Assembly: GCA_963693305.1 (NCBI GenBank)
Contig: OY855906.1
Coordinates: 16,856,161 to 16,920,160 of the forward strand
Source of the DNA: Meandrina meandrites
Lineage: Eukaryota; Cnidaria; Anthozoa; Scleractinia; Meandrinidae
Reading direction: 5' to 3'
DNA length: 64,000 nucleotides
The first letter of the stretch is position 1; every line of letters starts with the position of its first letter. Position numbers and translations under genes: made by a program. The notes below the pieces were generated by a model. That model saw only the letters and a list, made by a program, of their open reading frames with translations, was not told where the DNA came from and ran no database searches. This document shows positions 22,536 through 35,719 of this stretch, in pieces.

Positions 22536-23407
22536 CCCGGCGTATCTAATCGAACAGTTCGGTAATCGAACCCAATCGAACACCAATCGTTCGATTGCTG
22601 AACTCAATCGAACATAATCGAACTCACAATAAAATTTTGCCAATCGAACACAATCGAATGTTCAATTACCGAACGATCAGTAATCGAACTCAATCGAACG
22701 TTCGATTACCGTACCCTTGTTCGATAGGACAATATTCACATCGCATGATAGGCATGTGGTCTGTGGAAATTCAGTCTTAAGGTCAAATCATTGCTAGCTT
22801 TCCCCCTCCCTTTTCACCCGGCTTTCAGTAAAAATGTCGAAAACGTCAGGGTGCTACATCCAAGGAGACCCGGGAGGACACTGCACGTATCAAGATTTCG
22901 TGTAGTGTAAAAGGCTACCAAGAGTGTCGGTTCAGTGAAGATGTGGGAGAAGAGTTTCTCATCTATAAGAAGATTGGCTCCAATCTTTCTGTCTGTCTTT
23001 CTGTCTGTTTACAATCACATCGAAGATAATCATATAAGCCATTTCCTATCAACACTCACAGTACATCCGGGAGTACATGAGTATCAATCGTTGACACTGA
23101 CTTTGTTCTGTTGTGTTTCAACAATTATATTCAGTATGAAGTTATTTTTCTTTATTCCCATTAAATATAGGCTGATAGTGACTAAACCCTACGCGTTTTA
23201 CTAGTTTCCGGTGTCAAGAGATACCGTCCGAACAAAATTGCATCGGATTAGTTCGATTTTGTTCGATTGGTTCAATTGGTTCGAAAATCGAACTCACAGC
23301 AAAATAGATGTTCGATTTTGTTCGATTGCCGAACCCAATCGAACACCAATCGTTCGATTGAGTTCGATTGGATTTTTGTTCGATTTTGTTCGATTAGATA
23401 CGCCAGG
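22536..23407. mobile_element. TIR element with AATCGAAC subterminal octamer clusters
   Basis: The ends are CCCGGCGTATCTAATCGAAC and, inverted, CCTGGCGTATCTAATCGAAC. Within about 180 bases of each end AATCGAAC or its inverse GTTCGATT recurs roughly ten times. The ~500-bp centre has no octamers and no convincing ORF. It shares architecture and TIR outline with the AATCGATG elements at 40312-41112 and 47590-48053. The target duplication was not resolved. Confidence 0.8.
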
Positions 23408-23806
23408 ATGATCCCAAACCAAACTTGAAGACGGTGAAAAAAATTTCTTCACCTCCGCGCGTCATTTTAACAACTCGCAAAAACACGAACTCTTGCCACA
23501 AAATATAACACTAGTTCAAAACACTCTGGTGAAAGGTTGGTTTTCATTCTGTACAACTGTCACTGACATTTATTTAACCACCAGTGGTATTATCTTGGTA
23601 CAGAAAAGCGGTAATTGGGGATAATAATTTGCGAATCATGGTGCCGTGAGATAGCGGAAAACTACTGAATTCCTTCCACAGAATTAACACTCAGATTGCT
23701 TTTTATGCTATCCATCACTATAACTAATAACAAAAAAATACTTGTTTGCATTTTCCGAAGTACTGTAGTAAATCTTTGCATGTAAAAGGTCGTAAACTGA
23801 CACAAT

Positions 23807-24175
23807 TAGGGACCTTACGAAACCACGACGGCGACTGCAACGAGAACGTCACCAAACAAAAGGCTTAATGAGCAGTACAATAGCTTAGCACGTGCGTCAT
23901 CCATCTTGGTACATTTCTCCGTCGCCCTCTGCAAATCAACGACGTGAAATGGCAAAATTTTGCGTAGTCTGGAGAACGTGAAACACGACAACGAATTTTT
24001 CTTGTTTTAAGTTTGAATTTAATAATGCGCTTACATATTCAGCTAGAGATTAGTTCTGACAAAAATGACGCACTAAATAAATTAGGATAGTTGCGAAAGT
24101 GTTAACTCAAATATAAATTCATTTTTCAGTCGCCGTTGTCGTCAGCGTCGCCGTCGTGGCTTCGTAAGGTCCCTA
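23807..24175. mobile_element. MITE with TAGGGACCTTACGAAACCAC ends
   Basis: TAGGGACCTTACGAAACCAC, continuing GACGGCGAC, at the left is mirrored by GTCGCCGTCGTGG and CTTCGTAAGGTCCCTA at the right. The TIRs are ~30 bp and the element ~369 bp, with no coding capacity. Confidence 0.8.
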
Positions 24176-25420
24176 TTATTAAATAAACAACAACGCGATG
24201 GTAAGTCGGCCGCACGCTGCATATCAGATGTCACCATGCGCTTGTCAAATCAATACGCTTCAGAAGCCTAAAATTCCAAACGTAAACTGGGCAAATGAAA
24301 GAAACTTGAAGGAAGTTTTGTTTTAGATTAATTCTCATTTCAAGATGTAGCTACTAATGTATCAAAGCTTCAAAATTCTGCATATTTTGAAGCCGTGAGA
24401 GGGCATTATTCACGCTGAAGCGTAAGTTTAATTTTAGCCCGACGGCTTTTTGTAGTCAATTTTTCACTAAGTGGCTTTACCGATCCTTCTAAAAATTCCA
24501 TTTAACTTCGAAGCAATATTGTACATTACCATTTTCCTGTCTGAAGTCTTGAGAAGCTGCATTAAGTCGTGATCAAGTCCGTGAATTGTGGTCAAAACAA
24601 AAGATTGCGTGACGAGCTAAAAATACTTCCTTTCAATGAAGACGACAAACAATAGACTTGTAACTATAGAAAATAGCATTCGCCAATATCCTCTGACAAT
24701 GAAGATTCGCAGCAGCTTTTAAGCATGTAAAACTAAGCGATTCAATCGATGAATAGCACAGATCTTTGAAAAATACCTACCTGTAGTTTGCAAAAGGCCA
24801 GACAGGCTAAATGACGAGCGACACGTGAAAATAACACTTCGGGATCGAGAACTGCTGACGCATTCCTATCCAGTGACGTTTTTATCGCCCACAGCGAAAA
24901 GTATTCCCTTGACAAATTAAAACAGTCCCTTGAGAGTATACAAAAATGTGGGTCAGAGAGTGCTAACCCAATGATCCCAATTCTTACCATTTTCCTTGTA
25001 ACCAAGCAAAATAGTCGAAAAAACATACTATTGAGATAATAGGGTAATATCTGAAGAACACGACGCGCTTTGCCGGGGGATGCAGTTTCATCTCATAGTA
25101 GTTTGATGCTATTTAAAATTGTGTATACAAAATTATGGGGATCGCCACGACCGATTGCGAAAAAAACGGATTTGATGAGCGTGCATTCAGGTGCTCTTGT
25201 TGCCACTTTTGTAAATAATTTGGTCTACACCTACAAATGTGATAATTATTTGGAAACCGCTCAATGAATTTTTTTAAAAACTTGTCAATCTCGAGGTTTG
25301 TCATCAGTTTATATGGCCTGCAAGTTTCAAGGTCATTGAAAACACATAAGGCAATAAAATCGGGGCTATAATGTACTACTTTTTTCTCCCAGATTTTGTG
25401 TTTACAAGTGAGTGTCCTCA
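24176..25420. other. No gene recognised; probable remnant 3' flank of the Helitron at its right edge
   Basis: The minus-strand ORFs at 24742-25026 and 25113-25421 show no domain. The Helitron helicase frame stops at 25421 without motifs V and VI, so the element's 3' end is deleted or lies unrecognised in this stretch. No CTAG end preceded by a hairpin could be pinned down. Confidence 0.4.
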
Positions 25421-27544
25421 TTATTCACGGGCATTGTATTCAACTTTCATTTCAAGTCGTTGATTGTTGTAGTCCATTACAGGTTTATTTTCAGCCCATA
25501 CGTGTAGCTCATTGAGAGGATAATTATTTTTGTTATTCACATCTACTGCCCTATATTGAATAGTTTGTATGTCAGCTTCTGTGTGCTGTGCACCCCTCAG
25601 TCTGTTTAAGAGCTCAATGAAAGGTTGATCATCCTTTTGCCTCATGATTTCAACCAGTTCTATCATCTTGAATTCGTACCATGGATGTGACAAGTTGTAT
25701 ATGTCATTAGCATATCTACAGAAAATAGGTTTTTGTTGAATGGGTGGAAGCTGATATAAATCACCCACAGCAATAATGCTTATACCAGCAAATATCTTTG
25801 AGCTCGAAGTTCCAAAAATTTCCTTTAGTCTTTGATGGATATGCAATAGTCTTTTATTTGAAACCATCGATACTTCGTCAATAATCAACAGCTTCAGTTC
25901 GCTTAAACTGAGCCTTAACAATGTTTTCTTTTGATCTGGTAACGGAGTAAATTAATTCCAGCATGTTTTGGAATAGCTAGAGCTGTATTAACTGTCGTGC
26001 CACTAATGTTAACAGCTGCAACACCTGTAGGTGCCATTAGCAGAACTGCTGGTAAAGACGGATTCACCGCACCGTGCTTAAACATATTCACTGCAGTATG
26101 ATAGATTGTTCTGATTAAGTGGCTCTTTCCACCACCACCACCACCTGTAACAAAGATATGTATAGGCTCAACAGTTTCCTTAGTGAGGCAATTAACACTT
26201 TTAATCAAGTTTCTACACCAAGACAGCACTACATCGTACGTAAGGCGCTGTTTGACATTTAAAGATTTTACAGCATCACGTAATTCCTCATCTCTAATAG
26301 CAGATGGCTGGTTATAAGTAGCTATTCCTGCAAATCTTTGGCTTGTTTCAGGTGGCAGTGATACCAGTTCCTCAGGTAAATCGTCATCACATTCTTCGTC
26401 TATGCTATTCATTGTTTCTGTTGACAAGTCGTCGTTTTCTTGATCATTAATAGGATCATATGATTGAAGATCTCTTACTCGATTTTCCCTAACCATCTGT
26501 AATGCGATGTCAATAGCCTCGGCATTTGGTTCACACGCTCTCCTGTTTGCTTCTACTTTACTAAAAACTTCAGGCTCTTGGAATTTTGTTGAATAGGATT
26601 GATCATCCCCAAGAAGATCAGTTTCTTTTTGCCATGGAAAGTAGAGCATTAGTAAATGGTGGTAAAAATTTTTCAGGCTCTTTTGCCTTGCTGGGTGTGT
26701 GGAATCTTATTACAGCCTTAATCTTACGACGCTTCATTACTTCTTGTCCGTTATTGAGCTTAATTGTTGGCGGAAGAACTGATTCATAATTAGAGATATG
26801 GTTCGATTCCACTAAATCGTCAGAAAGAACATTAGGTTGAACATCGTTAAATTCATCAGGGTCTCTCTTATAGTCTTTATAGTAGTAAGCTGCAAATTCA
26901 GCTAAGCATAAATGGTCAACAATATTTGGCCGATCACTGTATCGCTCGATTATATTTGACATAAAAATGTCAGTACTGTCGTCATCTAAAGCTTCAATTT
27001 CCTCTTGAGATTTTGCCACTCGGCATCTTTCTTCCGGTAAACCAGTATTTACAAACACTGTGCAAGGAAAGGTCTTTCGTAGCCAAAGCTCAGGCATGCA
27101 TCTGTAAACGCATTCTTGAGCGCTAACTTCTCTACACGACAAAAATGCTGTACCAACCTTTCTCAAGCTTTCCCTGATGTTCAGGTTATTGTCTTTAGCT
27201 TCTCTTGCTGCGTTCATTATTGCTTGAGAGCATTCCGTCTCGTCTTTTGAGAAATACGAGCACACGTACGTTATACATTTGTAGTGATTAAAAACAGGCT
27301 GCAGATCCACATTGGTTCTGAAACCTTTTATTCCTGCTTCGAAGTAGTTATTGATGAAGCAACTGTCGACTGCTCTTTTATGATGCAGCTCAAAATCGGA
27401 ATCCGCAGAAATAGATAAAGTCCAATTATACTCGTCTTTGGAAACTTTGCACACAGCCAAAACATCTTCCGCACTTGTGCTTGAATCATAATCTGGTTTA
27501 CTTGGATCTAACTTTTCGTTAATTTTCTCTTTGACACAACATAA
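25421..27544 (-). pseudogene. Helitron helicase part (PIF1-like, SF1B), frameshifted and truncated
   Basis: 27544 to about 26663 encodes the inter-domain region (NWTLSISADSDFELHHKRAV, then YVCSYFSKDETE with SLRKVGTAFLSCREVSAQE). After a one-base insertion the frame continues as HHLLMLYFPWQKETDLLGDD. The Walker A motif is FVTGGGGGGKSHLIRTI near 26140; the usual GGAGTGKS has become GGGGGGKS. After a second shift near 25920 come motif II (LLIIDEVSM) and motif III (AVGDLYQLPPI). The ORF ends at 25421, before motifs V and VI. The helicase would unwind DNA during rolling-circle transposition; here it is dead. Confidence 0.88.
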
Positions 27545-27550
27545 GATCTC

Positions 27551-29093
27551 TATGGTGGCCGACAACTGCCATTCGAAAAAACGACATATTATTTTTTTTT
27601 ACGATAAAAATATAATAAAAATCATCTGTGTTTTTGTTTTGAAACAAAAATAAAAACGTTTTTATTTTAAAATCAAAATAAAAGTAAAAGTAAAACAAAA
27701 GAAAAATCATTGTAAAAGTAAAATTAATATATTCATGGCCGAAAACTGCCATTGAAAATTTAAAAATTTTTTTTTTTCATGGCCGAAAACTGCCATTCAA
27801 AATTTAATTTTTTTTTTCATGGCCGATAACTGCCATAGCGCAAGGGACTGATACCCAGTTTGACGGTACAAAGATGGCGGCGTACTTTCGGAATGATGGT
27901 TGGAAAGAAGACGCCTTTCTTAAAGAAGAAATGTCCAGATACACAAAGCAGGGTCTTCAACGACAAGAAATTTTAGACTTTTTGAAAACGGACTTTGCCC
28001 AATATGCATGGAGCATTCGCACTGTCGACAGACGCCTCCGTTACTTCGACATATACTATCTGACAAAAATTTGTCAGTGGACGAAGTAAAAGAAGCTGTG
28101 AAGAAGGAGCTTGACGGGCTAGGGAAACTTCTAGGATACAGAGCAATGCATCACAAGGTCCGGCAAGACCATGACCTCAATGTTCCACGTGATTTAGTTC
28201 AGTTCATTCATTAGATGGACATGAGAAACTTATGGGATACCAAAATAGCACTTTTCTATTAGCGGTTTATGGCTGCATCGATACTGCTAGTAGAAAACTC
28301 TTATGGCTTCGCGTCTGGGTCACTAAAAGGTGAACCCTAAAGTCATCGGCCGTTGGTACTTGGAATATTTATACGAGACCAAAATTATTTCTTCCATGAT
28401 AAGGTTAGACAAAGGCACGTGGAACATTGAGGTCATGCTCTTGCCGGACCTTGTGATGCATTGCTCTGTATCCTAGAAGTTTCCCTAGCCCGTCAAGCTC
28501 CTTCTTCACAGCTTCTTTTACTTCGTCCACTGACAAATTTTTGTCATGGTAGTATATGTCGAAGTAACGGAGGCGTCTGTCGACAGTGCGAATGCTCTAT
28601 GCATATTGGGCAAAGTCCGTTTTCAAAAAGTCTAAAATTTCTTGTCGTTGAAGACCCTGCTTTGTGTATCTGGACATTTCTTCTTTAAGAAAGACGTCTT
28701 CTTTCCAACCATCATTCCGAAAGTACGCCGCCATCTTTGTACCGTCAAACTGGGTATCAGTCCCTTGCGCTATGGCAGTTATCGGCCATGAAAAAAAGAA
28801 TTAAATTTTGAATGGCAGTTTTCGGCCATGAAAAAAAAAAAATTTTAAATTTTGAATGGCAGTTTTCGGCCATGAAAAAAAAAATTAATTTTGAATGGCA
28901 GTTTTCGGCCATGAATATATTAATTTTACTTTTACAATGATTTTTCTTTTGTTTTACTTTTACTTTTATTTTGATTTTAAAATAAAAACGTTTTTATTTT
29001 TGTTTCAAAACAAAAACACAGATGATTTTTATTATATTTTTATCGTAAAAAAAAATATGTTGTTTTTTCGAATGGCAGTTGTCGGCCACCATA
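27551..29093. mobile_element. Palindromic IS3EU-like element with 6-bp target duplication
   Basis: The 1543-bp insert has ends TATGGTGGCCGACAACTGCC and, inverted, the same, with GATCTC duplicated on both sides (27545-27550, 29094-29099). The whole element is a foldback: arm 27551-28192 is mirrored by 28412-29093, leaving a 219-bp spacer. GGCCGAAAACTGCCATT blocks repeat three further times in each arm. Termini TAT...ATA, the 6-bp duplication and an integrase-like ORF fit the IS3EU superfamily as I recall it. Removal restores the Helitron frame (Arg-Asn-Glu-Ile-Leu-Cys-Cys). Confidence 0.88.
27874..28411 (+). pseudogene. Integrase-like transposase remnant inside the foldback
   Basis: An ATG at 27874 starts MAAYFRNDGWKEDAFLKEEM and a helix-turn-helix-like segment (RQEILDFLKTDF, WSIRTVDRRLRYFD). 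A frameshift near 28060 leads to SVDEVKEAVKKELDG and HKVRQDHDLNVPRDLV. A deletion follows, then pieces of the catalytic core in the spacer: DGHEKLMGYQN, GCIDTASRKLLWLRVWVT, VIGRWYLEY and IRLDKG. The GCID...R.LLWLRV segment is the first catalytic Asp region of IS3EU/retroviral-type integrase folds. The 5' half of the gene is present a second time, inverted, in the right arm. Non-functional. Confidence 0.7.
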
Positions 29094-31450
29094 GATCTCG
29101 TTACGCCTTTTCAATATGACTGCTTTATGTTCATCAGAAATGTCTTCTCGCAGCGGTTTGGACACAATTGTTTGGTTGCTGAAAAACTGGCCGAAATTGA
29201 ATCTGCATGCAATGTTCCTATACTTCTTACAACTTCGAGAATGTCTATGTTTTTGGAACATGTTTACTAACTCATAGAATTCAGAGGCACTTTCCATATT
29301 TGGTAGACTTCCTTGTACATGTTCATCAATGTACCTTATGTAAGCTTCCTCGTTACCATCTTTGAGCTCAGGACAGTCTGAAGTCCATATCAGCGAGTGC
29401 AAGTGTGGAGATAATCGCATTTGAAATTCGATCCTGAGGGCATAATAGACAATCTTTCCAATAGGATTTGCATTGCTTAGTAAAACATCCTTAAAAAATG
29501 TTTCTACTCTATATTGGAAGTGCTTTGTAACAATAACAGGATTGAGGTTCAGCAAAGAACATTTGTCATTATATGACAAATTGTCTATTTCCTCGTCCGT
29601 CATATTTTCTCCTTTGACACGAGACAATATGTGAAAAAGTTCACGCCATCGAAGATCAGCACATGACAAAGTCATAAACCACGTTGGGATTCCAAGTTGT
29701 TGTACCATTGCAATCACTTCAAACATAAACTTTTGCCAATACGGTGGACTACCTGGGATACCTCTGAGAAAAAGATACGCCTGGTCCTTAAAGATAAGAT
29801 TCTTCACACTCTGTTCATTTGATCTAAATTGTAATGCTGTTATGGGCTGCCCATGTAGCTTTTTCAAAGCAATGTCAATGCTATCTGAAACTTTTTTTTG
29901 TTCTATGATAAATTGTTCGAAAAAAAGATATTCGGGATTCATAGCAAATCTCGCACTATGATGAAGTAAACGAGCATTAAAGTATCTGACCGGTGTTAAT
30001 TTTTCTTTCCTGTCCATTTTATACCCAAATCTACCCTTAGGAAACAAAACTGGAAAAGCTAATTCCTCACAATGTCTGTCAGTCATCATTGACACGGGAT
30101 GCTTATTTTCTCCAGGTGCAACACTGAATATTTCGTTTCCTGCAGATCTCGCCCTTCCCTCGTCATCGCATGTTATAGGGTAATCTGGGATAGTGGACTG
30201 TAAACACGTTTCACAAGTCGCTGCTCTGTGTTCATTAAGGGGGTCTTCCCTCTCATAATCCTCATCATTATTGGCACAAGTATTATCTAACTTTTCATTC
30301 TGAGAACAATTTCCCTTCTCTTTTCCAGCTTGTTCTTTTATTCCATCTTCGTTCCCACAATCGTCATCATTGCCCTCACAATCACCAGCTAAAAGTCCGT
30401 TCTGAGAACAGCTTCCAATGTCCGATTCAGTTTCTTGTTCTTGGACACAAAGACTCGATAGTTCATGATCAATGTTTTCAAGTTTTATGGATACTTTTTT
30501 ATATAACTCATTATTCTGTTGAAGCCACTGCAGAGCATGCAACACTAACTCTGGACGCACTGCCTGAAAGTAAACATGACCTCTGAATTCCAATTTCTTT
30601 TTTAATTTTAGCATAATAATTCCAGAACTATCAGGTGGCCTTGGTAAAACTTGACACGTTTCTTCACAAGACACTGGCACGTTGCATATCGCTCCCCTGA
30701 TTTTCCTTTGCTGGCCTTTCGGCATCACAACAATTTTCTGAAATACTATTCGTTGACAAATCAATATTTGTTCAAGTTTTTCTAAAATTGCAAGCTCGGG
30801 TGGCACATCATCAACTGCGAGATTGTTGTAGACTGCTTGACACGGAGTTTTGTTTTTCTTCTTGATTGTGATATGGCAAGTGTTTCAAATGTACATTTTT
30901 CCGTTAAATGTTTGGACACTTGTAAACAAACTCGAACTACAGTTGTATTTTTCCTTTTTAAATTCTAATACAGATTTTCTGTACAAAAGTCTGTTGCACA
31001 CTACACAGATATAATAAGGACCTTCCCTTATACCTCGATTGAACTGTTCTATGTAATAGTCTAGTGAACGTGTAGAGGAATTTTCTTTCTCTTTTAATTC
31101 TTTTCGCTTAGTTACGATTTGATCTATTACGTCATTCTTCTTAGCAGAATCCATTTGTCTGTATTTCTCAGCATTTGCAACACTTAAAGCTCGCTTCTTG
31201 TCGGGTTTCATAGCGCTGTATTTTTCTGCGTTTGCAATACTTAACGCTTTTTTTTCACAAGGTTCCATGTTCGCATACTTGGCTCGTTTTTTCTCTGGTT
31301 CCATTGCAGCATAGTTTTCCCTTCTTTGCTTGGCAAGTTTCTGTTTCTGGTTTACTGACACGTGTCTCGGCCTTATAACATTCTGGCGGTCTTTTTCTGA
31401 CAGCTCGCAATTGCATTTGATAAACTGTATTTCACAGCTTTTTGCCTTTA
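29094..31450 (-). pseudogene. Helitron Rep (HUH) and N-terminal region
   Basis: From 31450 down the frame reads through QFIKCNCELSEKDRQN into MSVNQKQ-type basic repeats (two copies of a YAxMEPxxKxA unit and two of YxxMxxxKK), then a Cys-rich segment (YICVVCNRLLYRKSV). A single TGA lies near 30885, after which the same frame continues (CHITIKKKNKTPCQAVYNNL). The Helitron_like_N region ends with RIEFQMRLSPHLHSLIW. H-L-H is the HUH metal-binding pair of the rolling-circle replication nuclease, which nicks and joins DNA ends. The frame is cut by the IS3EU-like insertion at 29094. Residues shown as Met at 31361 are GTG, so no real start exists there. Confidence 0.88.
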
Positions 31451-31452
31451 AT

Positions 31453-31520
31453 ACACCGATTGCAAATATGGCGACGATCGCTCCAAAGCGAGGCTATTCG
31501 GTAGCAACCATTGCTAAGGG
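31453..31520 (+). repeat. Left terminal inverted repeat of the ISL2EU-like element
   Basis: It pairs with 39616-39683. Conserved blocks are ACACCGATTGCAAATATGG, CGACGATCGC, CCAAAGCGAGGCT and TTGCTAAGG. The mismatches are scattered substitutions, so the element is not brand new. Confidence 0.85.
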
Positions 31521-32503
31521 CCGATCGCGTTTGTTTACAAACGAAAATTTTCCGTCTATTAGAGTTTCTTAAGGCCGATTCCCAGTGTTTTTCTCTTCTG
31601 AGTTGAGTTATTTGAAAAAAATTAGATCAAAGTAAGGCAATTCTTTACTTTCAAAGAGTTTACAGTTTGGAAATTACGCATTGAATCCTGTTTTGTCGCG
31701 CTAGTGGCAAACGCTCGATTTCGTTGAAACGGTTGCGTACAGAATACGTTCAGATATAAACACAAGCGTTATTTTTATATTCAATGCATTTGCGGCTCTA
31801 GTAAAGCTTTAAATCTTAAAACCGCGTTCTTCAATATCTAAAATTTGAGCTGGATAAGTGCCATTAAGTTTTTCCAACATTAAAACATGCCTGATAATTG
31901 TTGCGTGCCACTGTGTTGTAAGAGTGGATATCGAGTAGGGCCGGACGGAGAAAAGATCACATACCACAGCCTTCCAACGACAGATCCAGAAAGACTTAAG
32001 GTATTTTTTTTTCGATCTCTATTGATTTGATACACTTACTGTTACATAAATTGTGGTAATTTCGTTTTACTTGTCTTATTTCATAGACTTGGCTTGTAAA
32101 GATTAAACGAGATGTATCCACAACATTCCAGATCACGAAGCGAACTAAGATCTGCTCGTTGCATTTCAAGCCAAATGATTTTCGGAAAGGCTTAGCAGGT
32201 CGCCGAGCTTTAAAACATGATGCCGTTCCCTCGATTTTTCAATGGTCTGCACCATCTCCTAAGAGGAAATCGCCACGTAAGCGGTCACAACCTCCATCTT
32301 CATCGGCTGAAATGCCATCCTTCAGTGGCGCGAGTGAAGCAGATAGCGATACTTCCGCTCCTGATGAAATCGACAATTTACGCGCGTACATTGCGAAGTT
32401 AGAACAACAAGTCAATTCACTTGAGCTGGAAAATAAACAACTTTTGAAGAACGTCGACGAACTTCTCGAAAGCCAGTTTGGCATAGCACAATTTAAAGAC
32501 TCG

Positions 32504-35500
32504 CAAACTTCATTAATGAGCTCAAAAGCAAAATACCCGAATACAAAAATAAACACAGCTATCTCGCTGACAAAGGCCTGTACTGGGACATGCTCAAAAT
32601 GGAGATAAGAGGATTTTGCGTCCAATATTCAAAAAGGAAAAATAGAATAAAAAGAAATAAGGAACGCGACCTTCAAAAAGAAATTGACGACATGATGACC
32701 TTACTGCAATCAAATAGATCAAAAGAAAACATTGCGAAGCTTTACCAATTAAGAGCCCAACTCAACCAGATTGCTGAATACAAAACTGAAGGTGCAATGA
32801 TTAGAAGCAGAATACGTTGGCATGAACAAGGGGAGAAAAACACCAAATACTTTTTAAATCTCGAAAAAAGGAGGTTCACAAAAACACATATAACTAGGCT
32901 TAAAACGGACGAAGAAAAGGAAACTACCTGTGAAAATGAGATTTTAGAAATGCAAAGAGCATTTTATGAAAATTTGTATGCAAAGGCCCCTTGCAATAGT
33001 GACACACATAATGCCTTCCTACAAGACCCTAACCTGGTTAAGTTAGAAGAGCACGACCTGCACGAGCTTGAACAGCTTTTATCTAAAAGCGAGTGTTTCA
33101 ATGTCCTCAAACAGTGTGCTAAAAACAAATGCCCAGGCAGTGATGGCCTCTCGGTTGAGTTTTATTTGCACTTCTGGCATCTACTCGGCGAAGAAATGGT
33201 AGAAAGTTTTAATTACGCCCATAAATTAGGAAAACTAAACATCACTCAAAGACAAGGTATAATAAAGGTCATACCAAAAAAACGAAAGAACCGGCTGTAT
33301 TTAGAAAATTGGAGACCATTAACGTTACTTAATGTTGATTATAAAATAGCAACAAAATCAATAGCTCACAGAATCGCTAAAGTCCTTCCCAAATTAATAA
33401 ATGAAGACCAAACTGGCTATGTCAAGGGCCGCTACATAGGACAGAATATTAGACTCATCAATGACATCATGAAGATAACTGAGCTGGAAAACATTCCCGG
33501 CATGGCGATTTTTATTGACTTTAAAAAAGCCTTCGACACCGTTGACTGGAACTTCCTTTTTAAGACCTTGGAGGCTTTAAATTTCGGCCCTCAGTTACAA
33601 CAGTGGATTCGAACCTTTTATGCTGACTGTTCAAGCTGTGTAACAAATAATGGTTACGCCTCCGCTTTCTTTAATCTACAAAGAGGTGTTCGCCAAGGGT
33701 GCCCACTTTCTGGCTCCCTGTTTGTGCTCTGCGCCGAAATTCTTGCTAACGCAATAAGGTCTAATGCAGGTATCCAAGGAATCAATATTTACGGAAAAGA
33801 ATTCAAAATTTCACAATACGCAGACGATACCACTGTTTTTGTTTCCGATATTAGATCTGCCCAAAATTTATTCCAACTGCTCAATGCCTTTCAAAACTGC
33901 TCAGGTCTCGAAGTAAACAAAAGTAAAACAGAGGGCATGTGGCTGGGCGCCAACAAAAACAACTTGGAGGAACCTCTAGACATAACATGGCCAAAAGATC
34001 CCATACTTGCGCTCGGTATACACTTCTCCTACGATGAAGAGGCTGCCTTTCAAAAGAACTTCGAACAGAAATTGTCTTCAATGACTTCCCTACTTAACCT
34101 GTCGTACCCTAGAAACTTAACTCTACATGGCCGTATTGTCATCCTAAAAGCACTAGCCCTTTCCAAACTTATTTATAACACCGCTGTCCTCCCTGTTACA
34201 TCTACTTTGATTCAAAATGTTAATAAAGTTATATCCCAATTCGTATGGCGCAAGAAAAACCCAAAGATAAAGCAAACCACAATGATTGGACCGAGAGCAA
34301 AAGGAGGTCTTGGAATGCCTGATTTTGATGCAATAAACAACGCTCTCAAAGCGACCTGGATCCGAAGACTTGATAACGGTTACCCTTCCGCGAGCTGGAC
34401 GCATATCCCTGTTACCATGTTAGAAAAATGTGGTGGCAAATTTCTCCTTAAGTGCAATTTTGATCTCAAAAATCTCAATGTAAGAATTCCTCTCAAATTT
34501 TACGAGAAAGCCTTGTTGGCTTGGCAGTCAATCAATTTTTTTACTCCGTCCTCAGAAGAGGAAATACTTGATGAAATTCTTTGGAACAATAGATTCATCA
34601 GGATTGGTAAGTACTCAGTGTACTACAAAGAATGGCATGAAGCGGGTGTAGAAAAAATTAGAGATATCTTCAACGGCGACACATTTACACCTTACCGAGA
34701 TTTCTGCTCTCACTTTGCCCTTAAAACTAACTTTCTAACCTATTACGGTTTATGCCAAGCAATTCCATCTAACTGGATTAAAACTTTGAAAGGCAAATTA
34801 CAGCCGCATTCGAAGGAACCTACAAACATGGATAGAATTCCCCTTGAAAAGCTCTCTTGCAAACTTGCTACTAACTACCTTGTAGAAAAGAAGTTCGTTT
34901 CTGCCACCGCCGAAAAAAGACTGAAAAGAGCTAAATTAAACGACCAGCAAATTTATCAAACGTACATGATGCCTTTCAAGGCCACTAAAGATATTCAACT
35001 CTCGATGTTCCAGTTCAAGATTGTACACCATATTTTACCCACCAATGCTGCATTACATAAATTCGGTATTAAAGAGCACGACCGCTGTCATTTATGTGCT
35101 GAAAAGCAAACAATTACACATCTCTTCGTAACTTGCCCCAACGTCCAGCTGTTTTGGACAGAGTTTACTGATTGGTGGTACAGAAAAAACAATACTGTAA
35201 TCAAGCTCTCTGAAGCACAAATACTTTACGGCATCACAGACACCGTGCCTCTGTGTCTCGGTTTAAACCTCTGTACAATAATTGCAAAATATTATATTTA
35301 CACCGCTTCAAAAAATGAGGAAGATTTTTTTTTAGACGCTTTCTTGGCTATCCTTAAAAACAAAATAGAAATAGAAACTAGCAGAGCAAAGGTGCAAGTT
35401 AAACTGTAAATATAGCTATATATACTGTAAATTGTCGCTTTTTTGTCATTTTGTTTTTGTTTTGTTTTTTTGTTTGTTTTTGTTTGTTTTGTTTTTGTTT

Positions 35501-35719
35501 TTGCAGTTTTCACTAGTTCTAGTAACCGTAGTAAAAGTTTGTAGTAATTGTCCGCGATTAAAAAGTAGTGTAACGTAAGCGGTTTAAATAATACTGTTGT
35601 TTATTCAAGCATTGTAATTAGAGCAGGTTGTAATTAGCGTAAGTAGCTGTATTGTTGTAGTTTTATATGTAGTTTTTTTGTAATTAATAATGTAAGTATG
35701 CGTGCTGTAAAAAATAGAT

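Noticed and set aside
24742..25421. Candidate downstream exons of the Helitron or a host gene
   Set aside because: No helicase motifs V/VI and no other domain; frames are short and AT-driven.
27519..27752. 77-codon Phe/Tyr-rich ORF and its twin at 28895-29119
   Set aside because: Translation of the T-rich subterminal region of the foldback arms.
33881..34404. Minus-strand ORFs inside the LINE
   Set aside because: Antisense shadows of the reverse-transcriptase ORF.
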